43,737 nucleotides of DNA from Bacteroidota bacterium (lineage in GTDB: Bacteria; Bacteroidota; Bacteroidia; Flavobacteriales; Weeksellaceae). The DNA lies in contig JAEYOX010000002.1 of the NCBI GenBank assembly GCA_023411265.1, forward strand, positions 1-43,737, in the 5' to 3' direction. Shown piece by piece: positions 15,299 through 24,506 of the stretch. Each line of letters begins with the position of its first letter. The first letter of the stretch is position 1. Made by a program: the position numbers and the translations under genes. A model generated the notes under the pieces. It did no database searches, was not told the DNA's origin, and was given only the letters and a program-made list of their open reading frames with translations.

Positions 15299-15997
15299 AT
15301 GAAGAAAAGAGTTTTAATTAATGTGACTGTAATTACTTCGATATTTTTCTTACAATCTTGCGTTACGAATTACACTGTTTCCGCACCTTCTATTCTCGAC
15401 AAAGAATACAAAACAGATGCCAAAAGTTCTGTTGCTGAATTCAAAAGACTGGAGCAAAACAAACAAACTTTAATCAACAGCTTTGCTTCCGAACGCAACG
15501 CTAAAATGGCGGCCGTAAACAACCTTGAAAAAAATGCGGAAATTGCCAGAGCTATAAAATTTGCCAAGAAGATTGACGGAATTCTGGAAGAGGCTGCAAC
15601 CTATCTGGGAACACCGTACCGCTATGGTGGTATGACAAGAAACGGCATCGATTGTTCTGCTTTTGTGCTTTCTGTTTTTGGCTCAGCAGCAGGAATTGCG
15701 CTTCCGAGAGTGGCCGCTTCTCAGGCTAAAGAAGGTGAGAGGGTAGAAAAGTCTGAATTGCAAAGAGGTGACCTGTTATTTTTCTCTCAAGGCAGAGGCA
15801 GAATTTCTCATGTTGGTATCGTTGATGAAATCACGGAAGATGGGGAAATTAAATTCATTCATGCTGCTACTTCTAAAGGAGTCATGATCTCCTCCCTTAC
15901 TGATAATTATTGGGGACCAAGATATAGATTCGCCAAGAGAATTCTCACTCCGGAAACGGTTTCTGCACCGGAAAATTTAGCTGCTATTGTTAATTAA
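15299..15997 (+). CDS. NlpC/P60-family cell-wall peptidase lipoprotein
   Basis: 232 residues. The lipoprotein signal ends FLQSC with Cys21 as the acylated residue. Residues 40-95 are charged and helical, probably a spacer. The C-terminal 130 residues are an NlpC/P60 domain with Cys119 in NGIDCSAFV, His171 in ISHVGIVDE and His188 in FIHAA as the Cys-His-His catalytic set. Enzymes of this type cut the D-Glu-diamino acid bond in peptidoglycan peptides. The domain starts with the usual TYLGTPYRYGG pattern. It has its own promoter, with repeats upstream suggesting regulation, and is followed 26 bases later by tadA. Confidence 0.93.
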   Translation: MKKRVLINVTVITSIFFLQSCVTNYTVSAPSILDKEYKTDAKSSVAEFKRLEQNKQTLINSFASERNAKMAAVNNLEKNAEIARAIKFAKKIDGILEEAATYLGTPYRYGGMTRNGIDCSAFVLSVFGSAAGIALPRVAASQAKEGERVEKSELQRGDLLFFSQGRGRISHVGIVDEITEDGEIKFIHAATSKGVMISSLTDNYWGPRYRFAKRILTPETVSAPENLAAIVN

Positions 15998-16023
15998 CTT
16001 TTCTTATAGTCAGCGACATTTCT

Positions 16024-16455
16024 ATGTTTACTGACGAATATTTCATGAAACTGGCTCTGCAGGAAGCAGTAGCTGCACTGGAGAAAGATGAGGTTCCCGT
16101 AGGATGCGTTATCGTTTCTAACCACCGCATTATCGCTCGTTCGCATAATTTAACCGAATCCCTGAATGACGTTACCTCTCATGCTGAGATGCAGGCCATT
16201 ACATCTGCAGCAAATTTTTTGGGTGGAAAATATCTGGCTGACTGTACCCTGTATGTTACTCTGGAGCCGTGTGTCATGTGTTGTGGTGCGCTGAGTTGGG
16301 CGCAGATCTCAAGAGTAGTGATCGGGGCAAGAGATGAAAAGCGTGGATTTATCAACAAGAATCTTTCGCTCCATCCAAAGACCGAAGTGGTCACGGGAAT
16401 TCTGGAAAACGAATGTTCGAAGCTGCTGCTGGATTTTTTTAGATCCAAACGGTAA
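16024..16455 (+). CDS. tadA: tRNA-specific adenosine deaminase
   Basis: 143 residues. TadA converts A34 to inosine in tRNA-Arg(ACG). The cytidine/deoxycytidylate deaminase zinc site is complete: His53-Ala-Glu55 (catalytic Glu) in TSHAEMQAI, and Pro82-Cys83-x-x-Cys86 in LEPCVMCCGAL. The WAQISRVVIGARDEKRG segment that follows is typical of TadA rather than guanine deaminase. It is convergent with coaX with only three bases between the stops, and no terminator hairpin can be seen between them. Confidence 0.92.
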   Translation: MFTDEYFMKLALQEAVAALEKDEVPVGCVIVSNHRIIARSHNLTESLNDVTSHAEMQAITSAANFLGGKYLADCTLYVTLEPCVMCCGALSWAQISRVVIGARDEKRGFINKNLSLHPKTEVVTGILENECSKLLLDFFRSKR

Positions 16456-16458
16456 TTA

Positions 16459-17214
16459 TTAAAGATTTTTCCCAAGAAAATACAATCCTTTCAGGGTGTG
16501 AAGCCGGTCTGTTACATGAATTTTTTCGGTGAGAGGCTGGTATACGTGTGAAACGCCTCCGGTAGCAATGACAAAGCAATTATCCTGCACTTCGGCATTA
16601 ATTCTGTCGATGAAACCTTCCACCATTCCAAGAAATCCGTAGACCATTCCGCTCTGCATGCAGGAAACGGTGTCCAGCCCCAAAACGGTTGTCGGTTGTA
16701 CAAGTTCAATTTCAGGAAGTTGTGCTGTATCCTGAATGAGAGAATTTAAAGACGTAATAATTCCGGGCGCTATTATGACGCCAATGGTTTCTCCATTTTC
16801 ATCGATACAACTGGCGGTGAGTGCGGTCCCAAAGTCAAAGATAATTTTTTTGCCGGAGTAGAGATGATGGGCAGCTACCAAATTCGCATAGATGTCCGAT
16901 CCCATTTGCTTGGATTTTGGAATCACCTGCGAAGGAGTATCTCTTCCCACAATAGCAGGTTTTTGCTTATGAATTTTCTCAATAGCCCTGGCTACATTAT
17001 AAGTAAGTTGCGGCACTACAGAACCCATAATGATGCGGTCTATTATAGCCGGATCAATATTGTGGGTCTGATACATCATCATAAACTGTATTAGTAATTC
17101 ATCGCTGGTCCGGTAAGGTTTGGTGTTCAGAACCCAGGAAATTTCACAATCATCATTTCGGAAAAATCCAAATCGGATATTGGTATTGCCGATGTTTATT
17201 ACAATAGCAGTCAT
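16459..17214 (-). CDS. coaX: Type III pantothenate kinase
   Basis: 251 residues from the ATG at 17214; a GTG at 17217 would overlap the upstream stop by one base. CoaX phosphorylates pantothenate, the first step of coenzyme A synthesis. Motifs of the ASKHA-fold type III enzyme are visible: INIGNTNIRFGFF at the start (phosphate-1), the substrate-binding MGSDIYANLVAAHH at about 105-118, IIFDFGTALT (phosphate-2) and GVIIAPGI. It is immediately downstream of, and probably coupled to, the M1 peptidase gene. Confidence 0.95.
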   Translation of the reverse strand: MTAIVINIGNTNIRFGFFRNDDCEISWVLNTKPYRTSDELLIQFMMMYQTHNIDPAIIDRIIMGSVVPQLTYNVARAIEKIHKQKPAIVGRDTPSQVIPKSKQMGSDIYANLVAAHHLYSGKKIIFDFGTALTASCIDENGETIGVIIAPGIITSLNSLIQDTAQLPEIELVQPTTVLGLDTVSCMQSGMVYGFLGMVEGFIDRINAEVQDNCFVIATGGVSHVYQPLTEKIHVTDRLHTLKGLYFLGKNL

Positions 17215-17216
17215 CA

Positions 17217-19061
17217 CTATTTATTTTCGATAAAATTATCTTCAGGATTTACGTCTGCCAGTCTTTGGGAAAAATCGATTCCTAAAGCCGCAATCTGATC
17301 CTTGCTATAAGGAATGCTGAAAGTATATTCCTGTTGTGTCCACGCCCAGTATTTCAAGGTTTCAAAATCGCCGAAGATGTCATTTTTCTTCCATACCCGG
17401 GTCATGTTCATTGGAATATGATAATTGATTACTTTTTTATCTGAAGTTAAAATACTGAAATCTATCGGCATCGGGACAGAACCTTTATTGGAAAGGGTAA
17501 TAGTAGTAGAAGAAGGCCCGTATTCTACATTTTTGATGGCGTAATCAATAGTTTTGGTAGTGTTAATCCAATAATGATGAAACCATTTCAGATCCATCCC
17601 GGTATGCTTCTGTGCAATGTGAAGGAAGTCCCGATCGGTAGGATGTTTCATTTTCCACTCTTGGAAAAATTCTTTTAAAATGGCTGAAAGATTTTCTTCG
17701 CCTACGATATACCCGAGTTGTACCAAGAATAGCTCACCTTTATAATAGCTGGCAATACCGTATGCACTGCCATCGTCATGATGGTCTGCAAGCCATACCG
17801 CCGGGCTTTCTTTACCGGTTTTTGTGAAATTAATATACCTGTTCAGGCTGGATGTAAAAGGATGTGGTTGCGGAGTTTCGGGAGGAAAAAGCTGGTGCAT
17901 TATCATGTTTTCAGCATAGCTTGTGAAGCCTTCGTCAATCCAGGGTTTTGTGCTTTCGTTGGAGGCTACCATTTGCTGGAACCACATGTGCGCTGCTTCG
18001 TGAAACATGAGCCCTACCAATCCTTCCAGAGTTTTTGCTTCACCCAAAATCAGGGTGGTCATGCCGTATTCCATTCCGCCATCTCCACCCTGCACAAATG
18101 AGTATGTTGGGTATTCGTAACGACCGAAGGAAGCATTCATCAATTGGAAAAACTTCTGAACATACGGTTTGCTCATTTCCCAAAAAGCAGTTTTTTCAGA
18201 TTTTTGATAAACATAATAAATCTTCGGGCCGTCCAGAACTGTAAAACTTTCAACGGTGTAATCTCTGTCCGCTGCCCACGCAAAATCGAGGATGTTTTTG
18301 GCAGTCCATTTCCAAGTGGCCTTGTTTTTATTATTGGTCTTTATTTTTGCCTGAGAATCATATCCTTTCACTTCCTGAGGATTTTCCAAAATTCCGCCAG
18401 CACCGATGATGTAGTCTTTGTCAATACTGATATTCACTTCAAAATCTGCGAAAGGCGCATGGAATTCTCTTCCGATATAATCAAAAGTTGCCCAGCCATC
18501 GTAGTCGTATTCTGCAATTTTCGGATACCATTGCGACATTGACATATCAATTCCTTCCCGGTTATTCCGGCCTGCTCTGCGGATCTGTTTTGGAATCACA
18601 GCATCCCATTCCATGGTGAAGGTAGTTGTGGAGTTAGGTTTTATAGCCTCTGCAAGTTCCACCTTCATAATGGTTTCCTGAATTTCAAATTTCAGGTTTT
18701 TACCGTTTTGCTTAATCCAATGGATATTTTGTGCGCCTTCTTCATTGTTAGGGATAGATGCCAGTCTGGAGATTCCGTTTTGCTGCAGTCTTCCGTCTCC
18801 GTTTTTCCCCTGGCTCTGCACACGCTGATCCATCATAGATCCGGCTTTGAAAGCATTCCAGTAAAGATGGAAGTATACGGTTTTTAATTCATCGGGAGAA
18901 TTGTTGGTATACGTTAGTGTTTGTTTTCCCTGGTAAGTAAATTGAGCAGCATCTACATCAATATCCATTTTGTATTTAGCAAATTGCTGATAATACGGCC
19001 CTTTTTGAGCTGAAAAAATACTAAAAACCAATAAAAATATAATTAAGATCCCCTTTTTCAT
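17217..19061 (-). CDS. Secreted M1-family (aminopeptidase-like) metallopeptidase
   Basis: 614 residues from the ATG at 19061; the open frame reaches 19166, but the signal peptide (residues 1-18, ending SIFSAQ) sets the start. Residues 25-215 form the M1 N-terminal beta domain; residues about 280-500 form the thermolysin-like domain. The zinc site is complete: HEAAH at 354-358 and Glu377 in WIDEGFTSYAEN. The exopeptidase GxMEN motif appears as GGMEYG at 328-333, so substrate recognition at the N-terminus may differ from classical aminopeptidases. It is periplasmic or exported. Its stop is joined to coaX. Confidence 0.92.
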   Translation of the reverse strand: MKKGILIIFLLVFSIFSAQKGPYYQQFAKYKMDIDVDAAQFTYQGKQTLTYTNNSPDELKTVYFHLYWNAFKAGSMMDQRVQSQGKNGDGRLQQNGISRLASIPNNEEGAQNIHWIKQNGKNLKFEIQETIMKVELAEAIKPNSTTTFTMEWDAVIPKQIRRAGRNNREGIDMSMSQWYPKIAEYDYDGWATFDYIGREFHAPFADFEVNISIDKDYIIGAGGILENPQEVKGYDSQAKIKTNNKNKATWKWTAKNILDFAWAADRDYTVESFTVLDGPKIYYVYQKSEKTAFWEMSKPYVQKFFQLMNASFGRYEYPTYSFVQGGDGGMEYGMTTLILGEAKTLEGLVGLMFHEAAHMWFQQMVASNESTKPWIDEGFTSYAENMIMHQLFPPETPQPHPFTSSLNRYINFTKTGKESPAVWLADHHDDGSAYGIASYYKGELFLVQLGYIVGEENLSAILKEFFQEWKMKHPTDRDFLHIAQKHTGMDLKWFHHYWINTTKTIDYAIKNVEYGPSSTTITLSNKGSVPMPIDFSILTSDKKVINYHIPMNMTRVWKKNDIFGDFETLKYWAWTQQEYTFSIPYSKDQIAALGIDFSQRLADVNPEDNFIENK

Positions 19062-19174
19062 TACTGCTTCTTGTTTAAAATGTGCCGAAAGATACTGATT
19101 TTTATTTTTTTGAAGTATTCTGTTGAAGGATTGGAAATCTACCATAATAGTTATAGTTAAAATCAAGGTCAGGA

Positions 19175-19206
19175 TTTGACTTTCAGATTAATAGTTCGTA
19201 CTTTTG
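19175..19206 (+). promoter_or_regulatory. suf operon promoter
   Basis: TTTG at 19175-19178 and TACTTTTG at 19199-19206, 20 bases apart, a good flavobacterial -33/-7 pair. The sufA ATG at 19235 is 28 bases after the -7 box. I see no clear palindrome for an iron-sulfur-sensing repressor. Confidence 0.75.
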
Positions 19207-19234
19207 CAATCTAAAATCATTCTAAATAGCGCTA

Positions 19235-19564
19235 ATGATACAAGTAAGTGATCACGCAAAGCAAAAAGCAATTCAACTGATGACAGAAGACGGCTTCAAT
19301 GTTGAAACCGATTTCGTTCGGGTCGGTGTCAAAAGCGGAGGCTGCTCAGGTCTTGAATATGTTTTGAAATTTGACAATAAAATAGAGGAAAATGATCAGG
19401 TTTTTGAAGATAACGGCCTGAGAATAGCGGTAGACAAAAAATCTGTGCTTTATCTGGCTGGAACTGTTCTCGAATATTCCGGTGGACTGAACGGCAAAGG
19501 TTTCGTTTTTAATAATCCTAATGCTGCAAGGACCTGTGGCTGTGGAGAATCATTCAGTTTATAA
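19235..19564 (+). CDS. sufA: Iron-sulfur cluster assembly A-type carrier (SufA/HesB/IscA family)
   Basis: 109 residues. A-type carriers receive an Fe-S cluster from the SufBCD scaffold and deliver it to client proteins. The three conserved cysteines are present: Cys37 in SGGCSGLEY and Cys101/Cys103 in RTCGCGESF. It leads the suf operon and lies four bases before sufB. IscA and ErpA share the motif, so the symbol rests on its position. Confidence 0.92.
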   Translation: MIQVSDHAKQKAIQLMTEDGFNVETDFVRVGVKSGGCSGLEYVLKFDNKIEENDQVFEDNGLRIAVDKKSVLYLAGTVLEYSGGLNGKGFVFNNPNAARTCGCGESFSL

Positions 19565-19568
19565 AATT

Positions 19569-21017
19569 ATGGCAAAATATACAGAGGACGATTTACGGGA
19601 AGATCTGAAAACCAAGGAATACGAAGCCGGTTTTTACACCGATATTGAGTATGAAGATTTCCCGACCGGCCTTAATGAAGAGATCGTCAGACTTATTTCA
19701 GAAAAGAAAGAAGAACCCGAATGGATGACCCAATGGAGATTGGAATCTTTCCGAATCTGGAAGAAGATGAAAGAGCCTGATTGGGCTAATATTCATTATG
19801 AAAAACCCGATTTTCAGGCAATAAAATATTACGCAGCACCTAAAAAGAAGCCCCAGCTGGAAAGCCTAGATGAGGTAGATCCCGAACTGTTGAAAACTTT
19901 TGAGAAATTGGGAATCAATATCGAAGAACAAAAGCGCCTTGCGGGAGTTGCAGTAGATATTGTAATAGATTCCGTTTCGGTGAAAACAACTTTTCAGGAA
20001 ACACTGAAAGAAAAAGGAATTATTTTCTGTGCTATTTCCGAAGCGATTCGTGAATATCCCGAACTAGTGAGGAAATATATTGGTAAAGTTGTACCGAGAG
20101 GAGATAATTTCTATGCGGCGCTCAATTCCGCAGTGTTTTCGGATGGCAGTTTCTGCTACATTCCCAAAGGAGTAAAGTGTCCCATGGAACTTTCAACTTA
20201 TTTCAGAATCAATCAGTCCGGAACTGGACAGTTTGAAAGAACCCTCGTTATTGCAGATGAAGGTAGCTATGTCTCCTATCTGGAAGGCTGTACAGCACCT
20301 GCACGGGATGAAAACCAGCTGCACGCTGCGGTTGTGGAGCTGATTGCCATGGACGGTGCCGAAATAAAATATTCCACCGTGCAGAACTGGTTCCCGGGCG
20401 ACAGCGAAGGAAAAGGTGGTGTGTATAACTTCGTGACCAAGAGAGGCTTATGTGAAAGAAATGCGAAAATTTCCTGGACACAAGTGGAAACAGGATCTGC
20501 AGTAACCTGGAAATATCCAAGTTGCATTCTGAAAGGCGATAATTCTATTGGAGAATTTTATTCCATTGCAGTTACCAATAATCATCAGTATGCAGACACC
20601 GGAACCAAAATGATTCATATCGGGAAAAATACCCGTTCAACCATTATTTCCAAAGGAATTTCCGCCGGAAAATCTAATAATTCGTACCGGGGATTGGTGA
20701 AAGTGATGCCAACAGCGAAAGGCGCAAGAAATTTTTCACAATGTGACTCGCTTCTGATGGGAAATGAGTGTGGCGCGCACACTTTTCCATACATCGAAAT
20801 AAAAGATCCCACGGCACAACTGGAACATGAAGCCACCACTTCCAAGATTGGTGAAGACCAGATTTTCTATTGTAATCAAAGAGGAATTGATACGGAAAAA
20901 GCCATTGCGCTCATTGTAAACGGATTCAGCAAAGAGGTTCTGAATAAACTGCCTATGGAGTTTGCCATCGAAGCTCAAAAGTTGCTGGAAATTTCTTTAG
21001 AAGGTTCAGTAGGATAA
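19569..21017 (+). CDS. sufB: Fe-S cluster assembly scaffold protein SufB
   Basis: 482 residues from the ATG at 19569; the frame reaches back to 19521 inside sufA, but the MAKYTEDDLREDL start matches the family size. SufB is the scaffold subunit of the SufBC2D complex, where clusters are built. Typical patterns include VPRGDNFYAALNSAVFSDGSFCYIP-type sequence (about 180-205), SYVSYLEGCTAPARDENQLHA with a conserved Cys, and the C-terminal EHEATTSKIGEDQIFYCNQRG region shared with SufD. It is intact and in frame with normal operon spacing. Confidence 0.97.
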   Translation: MAKYTEDDLREDLKTKEYEAGFYTDIEYEDFPTGLNEEIVRLISEKKEEPEWMTQWRLESFRIWKKMKEPDWANIHYEKPDFQAIKYYAAPKKKPQLESLDEVDPELLKTFEKLGINIEEQKRLAGVAVDIVIDSVSVKTTFQETLKEKGIIFCAISEAIREYPELVRKYIGKVVPRGDNFYAALNSAVFSDGSFCYIPKGVKCPMELSTYFRINQSGTGQFERTLVIADEGSYVSYLEGCTAPARDENQLHAAVVELIAMDGAEIKYSTVQNWFPGDSEGKGGVYNFVTKRGLCERNAKISWTQVETGSAVTWKYPSCILKGDNSIGEFYSIAVTNNHQYADTGTKMIHIGKNTRSTIISKGISAGKSNNSYRGLVKVMPTAKGARNFSQCDSLLMGNECGAHTFPYIEIKDPTAQLEHEATTSKIGEDQIFYCNQRGIDTEKAIALIVNGFSKEVLNKLPMEFAIEAQKLLEISLEGSVG

Positions 21018-21129
21018 ATTTAAATTACGTAAAACGCTATTACTTTGATAAACAGAGCGGCTTTTGGATTTCCGAAATACAGAATTTTTAAAAAACCCTT
21101 GTTTATCCTTGAGATAAAAAAACAAAACA

Positions 21130-21873
21130 ATGCTTAAAATCAAAGACTTACACGCTCAAATAGAAGAAGGCGTAGAAATTTTAAAAGGAATCAATCTCGA
21201 AATAAAACCAGGCGAAGTACACGCCATTATGGGCCCGAACGGTGCCGGAAAATCCACTCTTTCCTCAGTGATTGCGGGAAAAGAAGATTATGAAGTTACT
21301 CAAGGAGAAATTATTTTTGAAGGTGAAAATATTGTAGAAGATGCTCCGGAAGAAAGAGCGCATAAAGGACTTTTCCTATCGTTTCAGTATCCTGTAGAAA
21401 TTCCGGGAGTTACCGTTACCAACTTTATAAAAGCTGCAATTAACGAAAACAGAAAAGCAAAAGGGCAGGAAGATATGCCTGCAAAAGAACTTTTGGCTTT
21501 AGTACGGGAAAATGCTGAAAAACTGAGCATCAGAAAAGATTTTCTCGGACGTTCGCTAAACGAAGGATTTTCCGGAGGTGAGAAAAAGAGAAATGAAATC
21601 TTCCAGATGCTGATGCTGAATCCAAAATTGGCGATGTTGGATGAAACGGATTCCGGGCTGGATATTGATGCACTCAGAATTGTAGCTGATGGTGTGAACT
21701 CTTTCCGGAATGAGGGAAATGCAGTGTTGCTCATTACCCATTATCAAAGACTTCTGGATTATATTCAGCCCGATTATGTACATGTTCTGGCGGATGGAAA
21801 AATCATCAAAACGGGCGATAAATCCTTGGCATTGGAACTGGAAGAAAGAGGCTACGACTGGCTTTTAAATTAA
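21130..21873 (+). CDS. sufC: Fe-S cluster assembly ATPase SufC
   Basis: 247 residues. SufC is the ABC-type ATPase that drives conformational change in SufBC2D. Walker A GPNGAGKST lies at about 35-43, the ABC signature region reads FSGGEKKRNEI, and Walker B reads LAMLDETDSGLDIDAL, the last typical of SufC. The 112-base space after sufB is unusually long for this operon; it contains a small inverted repeat (TTTATC and GATAAA) but no open frame or exact promoter box. Confidence 0.97.
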   Translation: MLKIKDLHAQIEEGVEILKGINLEIKPGEVHAIMGPNGAGKSTLSSVIAGKEDYEVTQGEIIFEGENIVEDAPEERAHKGLFLSFQYPVEIPGVTVTNFIKAAINENRKAKGQEDMPAKELLALVRENAEKLSIRKDFLGRSLNEGFSGGEKKRNEIFQMLMLNPKLAMLDETDSGLDIDALRIVADGVNSFRNEGNAVLLITHYQRLLDYIQPDYVHVLADGKIIKTGDKSLALELEERGYDWLLN

Positions 21874-21930
21874 TAGCCACCGGCTATTTTAAAATGAGCT
21901 GCCTAAATATTAAAAAGAGGAAACAATAAA

Positions 21931-23235
21931 ATGCTGCACGAACAAATCATCAACAATCATCATGCTTTTTTGAATACCCTGGAACATAGTTTTCTGGACG
22001 GAGAGAGAATGTCTGCACTCCAAAGATTCGCAGAAATGGGGTTTCCCACCAAAAAAGATGAAGAATATAAATATACTTCCCTGAAAGAAATAACCGAAAA
22101 ACACTATAATTTCTTTCCTTCGGAAGAACATACTCTGACTCCTGAACAGCTGGAGGAACTGCGTCTGGGGGAAGAAAATTTTGAATGGATCACTTTTGTG
22201 AACGGGAAGCTTCGCAAGGAATTGTCCAATATTTCTATAGAAAATGTGGAACTTCTTTCTTTTCGACATGCGCTGAACAGCCCTTCGCACCGCGAAGTTT
22301 TTGATCAGTACTATAATAAAATTTCCCCTAAAAATCTCGCGCTCACCCAATTGAATATGGCGTATGCGAACATTGGATTTTTCATGAAAGTGCCGAAAAA
22401 TGTAGTGATCGAGAAGCCGATTCACGTTTTTTATATTTCCCAGAATCAGGATGGAAATACAATGTACAACACCAGAAATCTACTTATTGTGGAAGAAGGT
22501 GCAAAGGTGGAAATCATTGAAAGCCATCATAATTTTGATGATAGTTTCGTGTTCGCCAATACCGTTACCGAAATATTCACTTATCCTAACGCAAAATCTG
22601 ACTGGCATAAAATACAAAACGACAGCGATACTTCCTTTATGGTGGATCACACTTTTGCCCATCAGGAAAAAGACAGCCTTACCACGGTAAATACGTTTTC
22701 TTTCGGCGGAAAACTGGTGAGAAACAACCTCGATTTTATCCAGAATGGTTCCAATATCAATTCTTTCATGAACGGAATTACGATTATTGGAAAAGAACAA
22801 TTGGTGGATCATCATACGGCTGTACATCATAATCAGCCTCATTGTGAAAGTTACCAGAACTATAAAGGAATTTTTAAAGATTCTTCGAAGGGCGTTTTCA
22901 ACGGAAAAGTATTTGTAGATAAAATCGCTCAGAAAACGAATGCGTATCAGCAAAATAACAATATTCTTCTCAATGAAGGAGCAAGTATTGATACCAAGCC
23001 ACAACTCGAGATCTTCGCAGACGATGTGAAATGCTCGCACGGTTGTACGGTGGGCCAACTGAACGATGAAGCCATGTTCTATCTTCGCGCAAGAGGAATT
23101 TCAAAAAAAGAAGCGCAGGCTTTGTTGCTATATGCGTTCGCCAATGATGCGATGCAGAATATTGATATTGAGCCGCTGAGAGCTAAGATTTCGAAATTGC
23201 TTGCAGAAAAACTTGAAGTCAGTATGGAATTTTAA
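21931..23235 (+). CDS. sufD: Fe-S cluster assembly protein SufD
   Basis: 434 residues, a paralogue of SufB in the SufBC2D scaffold and important for iron acquisition. The conserved C-terminal region is visible (DDVKCSHGCTVGQLND, then FYLRARGI and a long helix), as is the conserved HHNQPHCESYQNYKG segment. It begins 57 bases after sufC and is the last gene before a strong terminator. No cysteine desulfurase (sufS) or sufE follows, so sulfur donation must come from genes outside the window. Confidence 0.96.
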   Translation: MLHEQIINNHHAFLNTLEHSFLDGERMSALQRFAEMGFPTKKDEEYKYTSLKEITEKHYNFFPSEEHTLTPEQLEELRLGEENFEWITFVNGKLRKELSNISIENVELLSFRHALNSPSHREVFDQYYNKISPKNLALTQLNMAYANIGFFMKVPKNVVIEKPIHVFYISQNQDGNTMYNTRNLLIVEEGAKVEIIESHHNFDDSFVFANTVTEIFTYPNAKSDWHKIQNDSDTSFMVDHTFAHQEKDSLTTVNTFSFGGKLVRNNLDFIQNGSNINSFMNGITIIGKEQLVDHHTAVHHNQPHCESYQNYKGIFKDSSKGVFNGKVFVDKIAQKTNAYQQNNNILLNEGASIDTKPQLEIFADDVKCSHGCTVGQLNDEAMFYLRARGISKKEAQALLLYAFANDAMQNIDIEPLRAKISKLLAEKLEVSMEF

Positions 23236-23246
23236 ATGGATGATAT

Positions 23247-23279
23247 AAACGCCCGATTCAAAAGTGAAACGGGCGTTTT
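23247..23279. terminator. Terminator of the suf operon
   Basis: AAACGCCCG (23247-23255) pairs with CGGGCGTTT (23270-23278), with short T and A runs on either side, 11 bases after the sufD stop. The symmetry allows function in both directions. Confidence 0.85.
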
Positions 23280-23364
23280 ACTTGTTTATTGATTTAGAAA
23301 ACAGAAGGCTATAAGCGCCAAGTATAATTTAAATTTATTTGCGAAAAATTAATGATTTAAATGT

Positions 23365-24480
23365 TCACGGTGCAACATAAGGTTTTATCGCTTTTTTCTT
23401 GCTTTCCGCTTCATGTTTTACGCCGAGATTATATGAAAATCCGATTCCTAGTGTTTGTTTTCGCTGCAAAGCCTGAATCTGATCATGATCGTAGCTTAAA
23501 TCCAGTGTTACTAGTGTAGAAATAAATTTGTTGAATCTTAAAGTCAATGCGCCTTTATAGGCAATATCCACTCTTTCGGCATGTTCAAGATAATTGCTGA
23601 ATAAATTCAGCTGATTGTCGAAAACAATGTCTTTATATATTTTCAAACGATAAATGACGTTCAGCATCGCTCCCAGTTCCTGCCGGAAAGATTGTCCGTC
23701 TCTTTCCAAACCGTACCTTCCTTCTTTCTGAAGCAAAGGATCCATAACAAAAGTAAATTTTCCGTTAACCGGCCGGAAGATTACCTGAAAATTTTCGTTC
23801 GGATTGTATGAAAGACCGACACCGGCATTCAGATAACCCGGAGCCAGAAAATTAGAAATCCTGTCGCTGTAAGATGGATCCGGTGTCTCTGTATAGTTGA
23901 ATCCGGGCGCAAACTGCGATACAAATTTGAACCCTGAAGAAATGTAAAAGTGTTTTCCTACATCATAGCCATAGTTCATCGCCAGATTAATATAATCTTC
24001 CGTTTTCCGGCTCGCCTGGCCTTCGGAAGCGATCCAGCCGTATTTTAATTCCAGAATATTTTCTAGGAAATGTTTCTTATTCCGGTAGCTCAAATTGTAA
24101 TTTATTTTCCCCAGAACTCCAATATTATTAATTCCACCTGAATACCAATTGGAAAATGAAGCCTGATTGAATACTACATTATTCTGGCCGTGGAAATACC
24201 ATTTTTTTGATTCTTTAAAATGATTAAGACTAAACGGTGTAATGGGAAGTTCCTCTGATGGCTCCGGCAACTGAATGGTCGAGGGAAGAAAGATGGTATC
24301 CTGAAACTTTATCGGAACATCTTCTACCATGGGTTTCGCAAGACTGTCCAGGTTGTGTGAAACTGCTTTCCAATGCTGGTGATTAATTGAATCCAGAATT
24401 TCTCGGTTTGTTTTTTCTTTTTGTGAGAAACTGAAGACAGAAATAACAGAAAATAATACTAAAAAAGTCCTTTTCATCAT
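23365..24480 (-). CDS. DUF3078-family exported protein (probable outer-membrane barrel)
   Basis: 371 residues; the start is ATGATG, so either codon may be used. The signal peptide ends around FSFSQ (about residue 20). The mature part contains many alternating hydrophobic strands with aromatic residues (for example FHGQNNVVFNQASFSNWYSG at about 94-113), a pattern I associate with DUF3078 in Bacteroidota, and it probably forms a small outer-membrane beta-barrel. Function is unknown. It is a single gene facing the suf operon and divergent from the rhomboid gene. Confidence 0.8.
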   Translation of the reverse strand: MMKRTFLVLFSVISVFSFSQKEKTNREILDSINHQHWKAVSHNLDSLAKPMVEDVPIKFQDTIFLPSTIQLPEPSEELPITPFSLNHFKESKKWYFHGQNNVVFNQASFSNWYSGGINNIGVLGKINYNLSYRNKKHFLENILELKYGWIASEGQASRKTEDYINLAMNYGYDVGKHFYISSGFKFVSQFAPGFNYTETPDPSYSDRISNFLAPGYLNAGVGLSYNPNENFQVIFRPVNGKFTFVMDPLLQKEGRYGLERDGQSFRQELGAMLNVIYRLKIYKDIVFDNQLNLFSNYLEHAERVDIAYKGALTLRFNKFISTLVTLDLSYDHDQIQALQRKQTLGIGFSYNLGVKHEAESKKKAIKPYVAP

Positions 24481-24491
24481 GCTGAGCTATA

Positions 24492-24506
24492 ACTTTTGCA
24501 AAAGTA
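24492..24506 (-). promoter_or_regulatory. -7 box TACTTTTG overlapping a 14-base palindrome
   Basis: On the - strand TACTTTTG occupies 24506-24499, 19-26 bases before the DUF3078 start. It overlaps the perfect palindrome ACTTTTGCAAAAGT (24492-24505). A dimeric repressor bound there would block the promoter, although TTTGC after the -7 box is itself common at other promoters here. Confidence 0.5.

Noticed and set aside
21018..21129. An internal promoter between sufB and sufC
   Set aside because: TTACTTTG is present, but it does not match TAnnTTTG and no -33 element fits, so I did not annotate it.
22480..23058. A 192-codon - strand open frame inside sufD
   Set aside because: It is the antisense shadow of a well-conserved gene; its predicted protein is rich in Ile/Phe/Arg without family resemblance.
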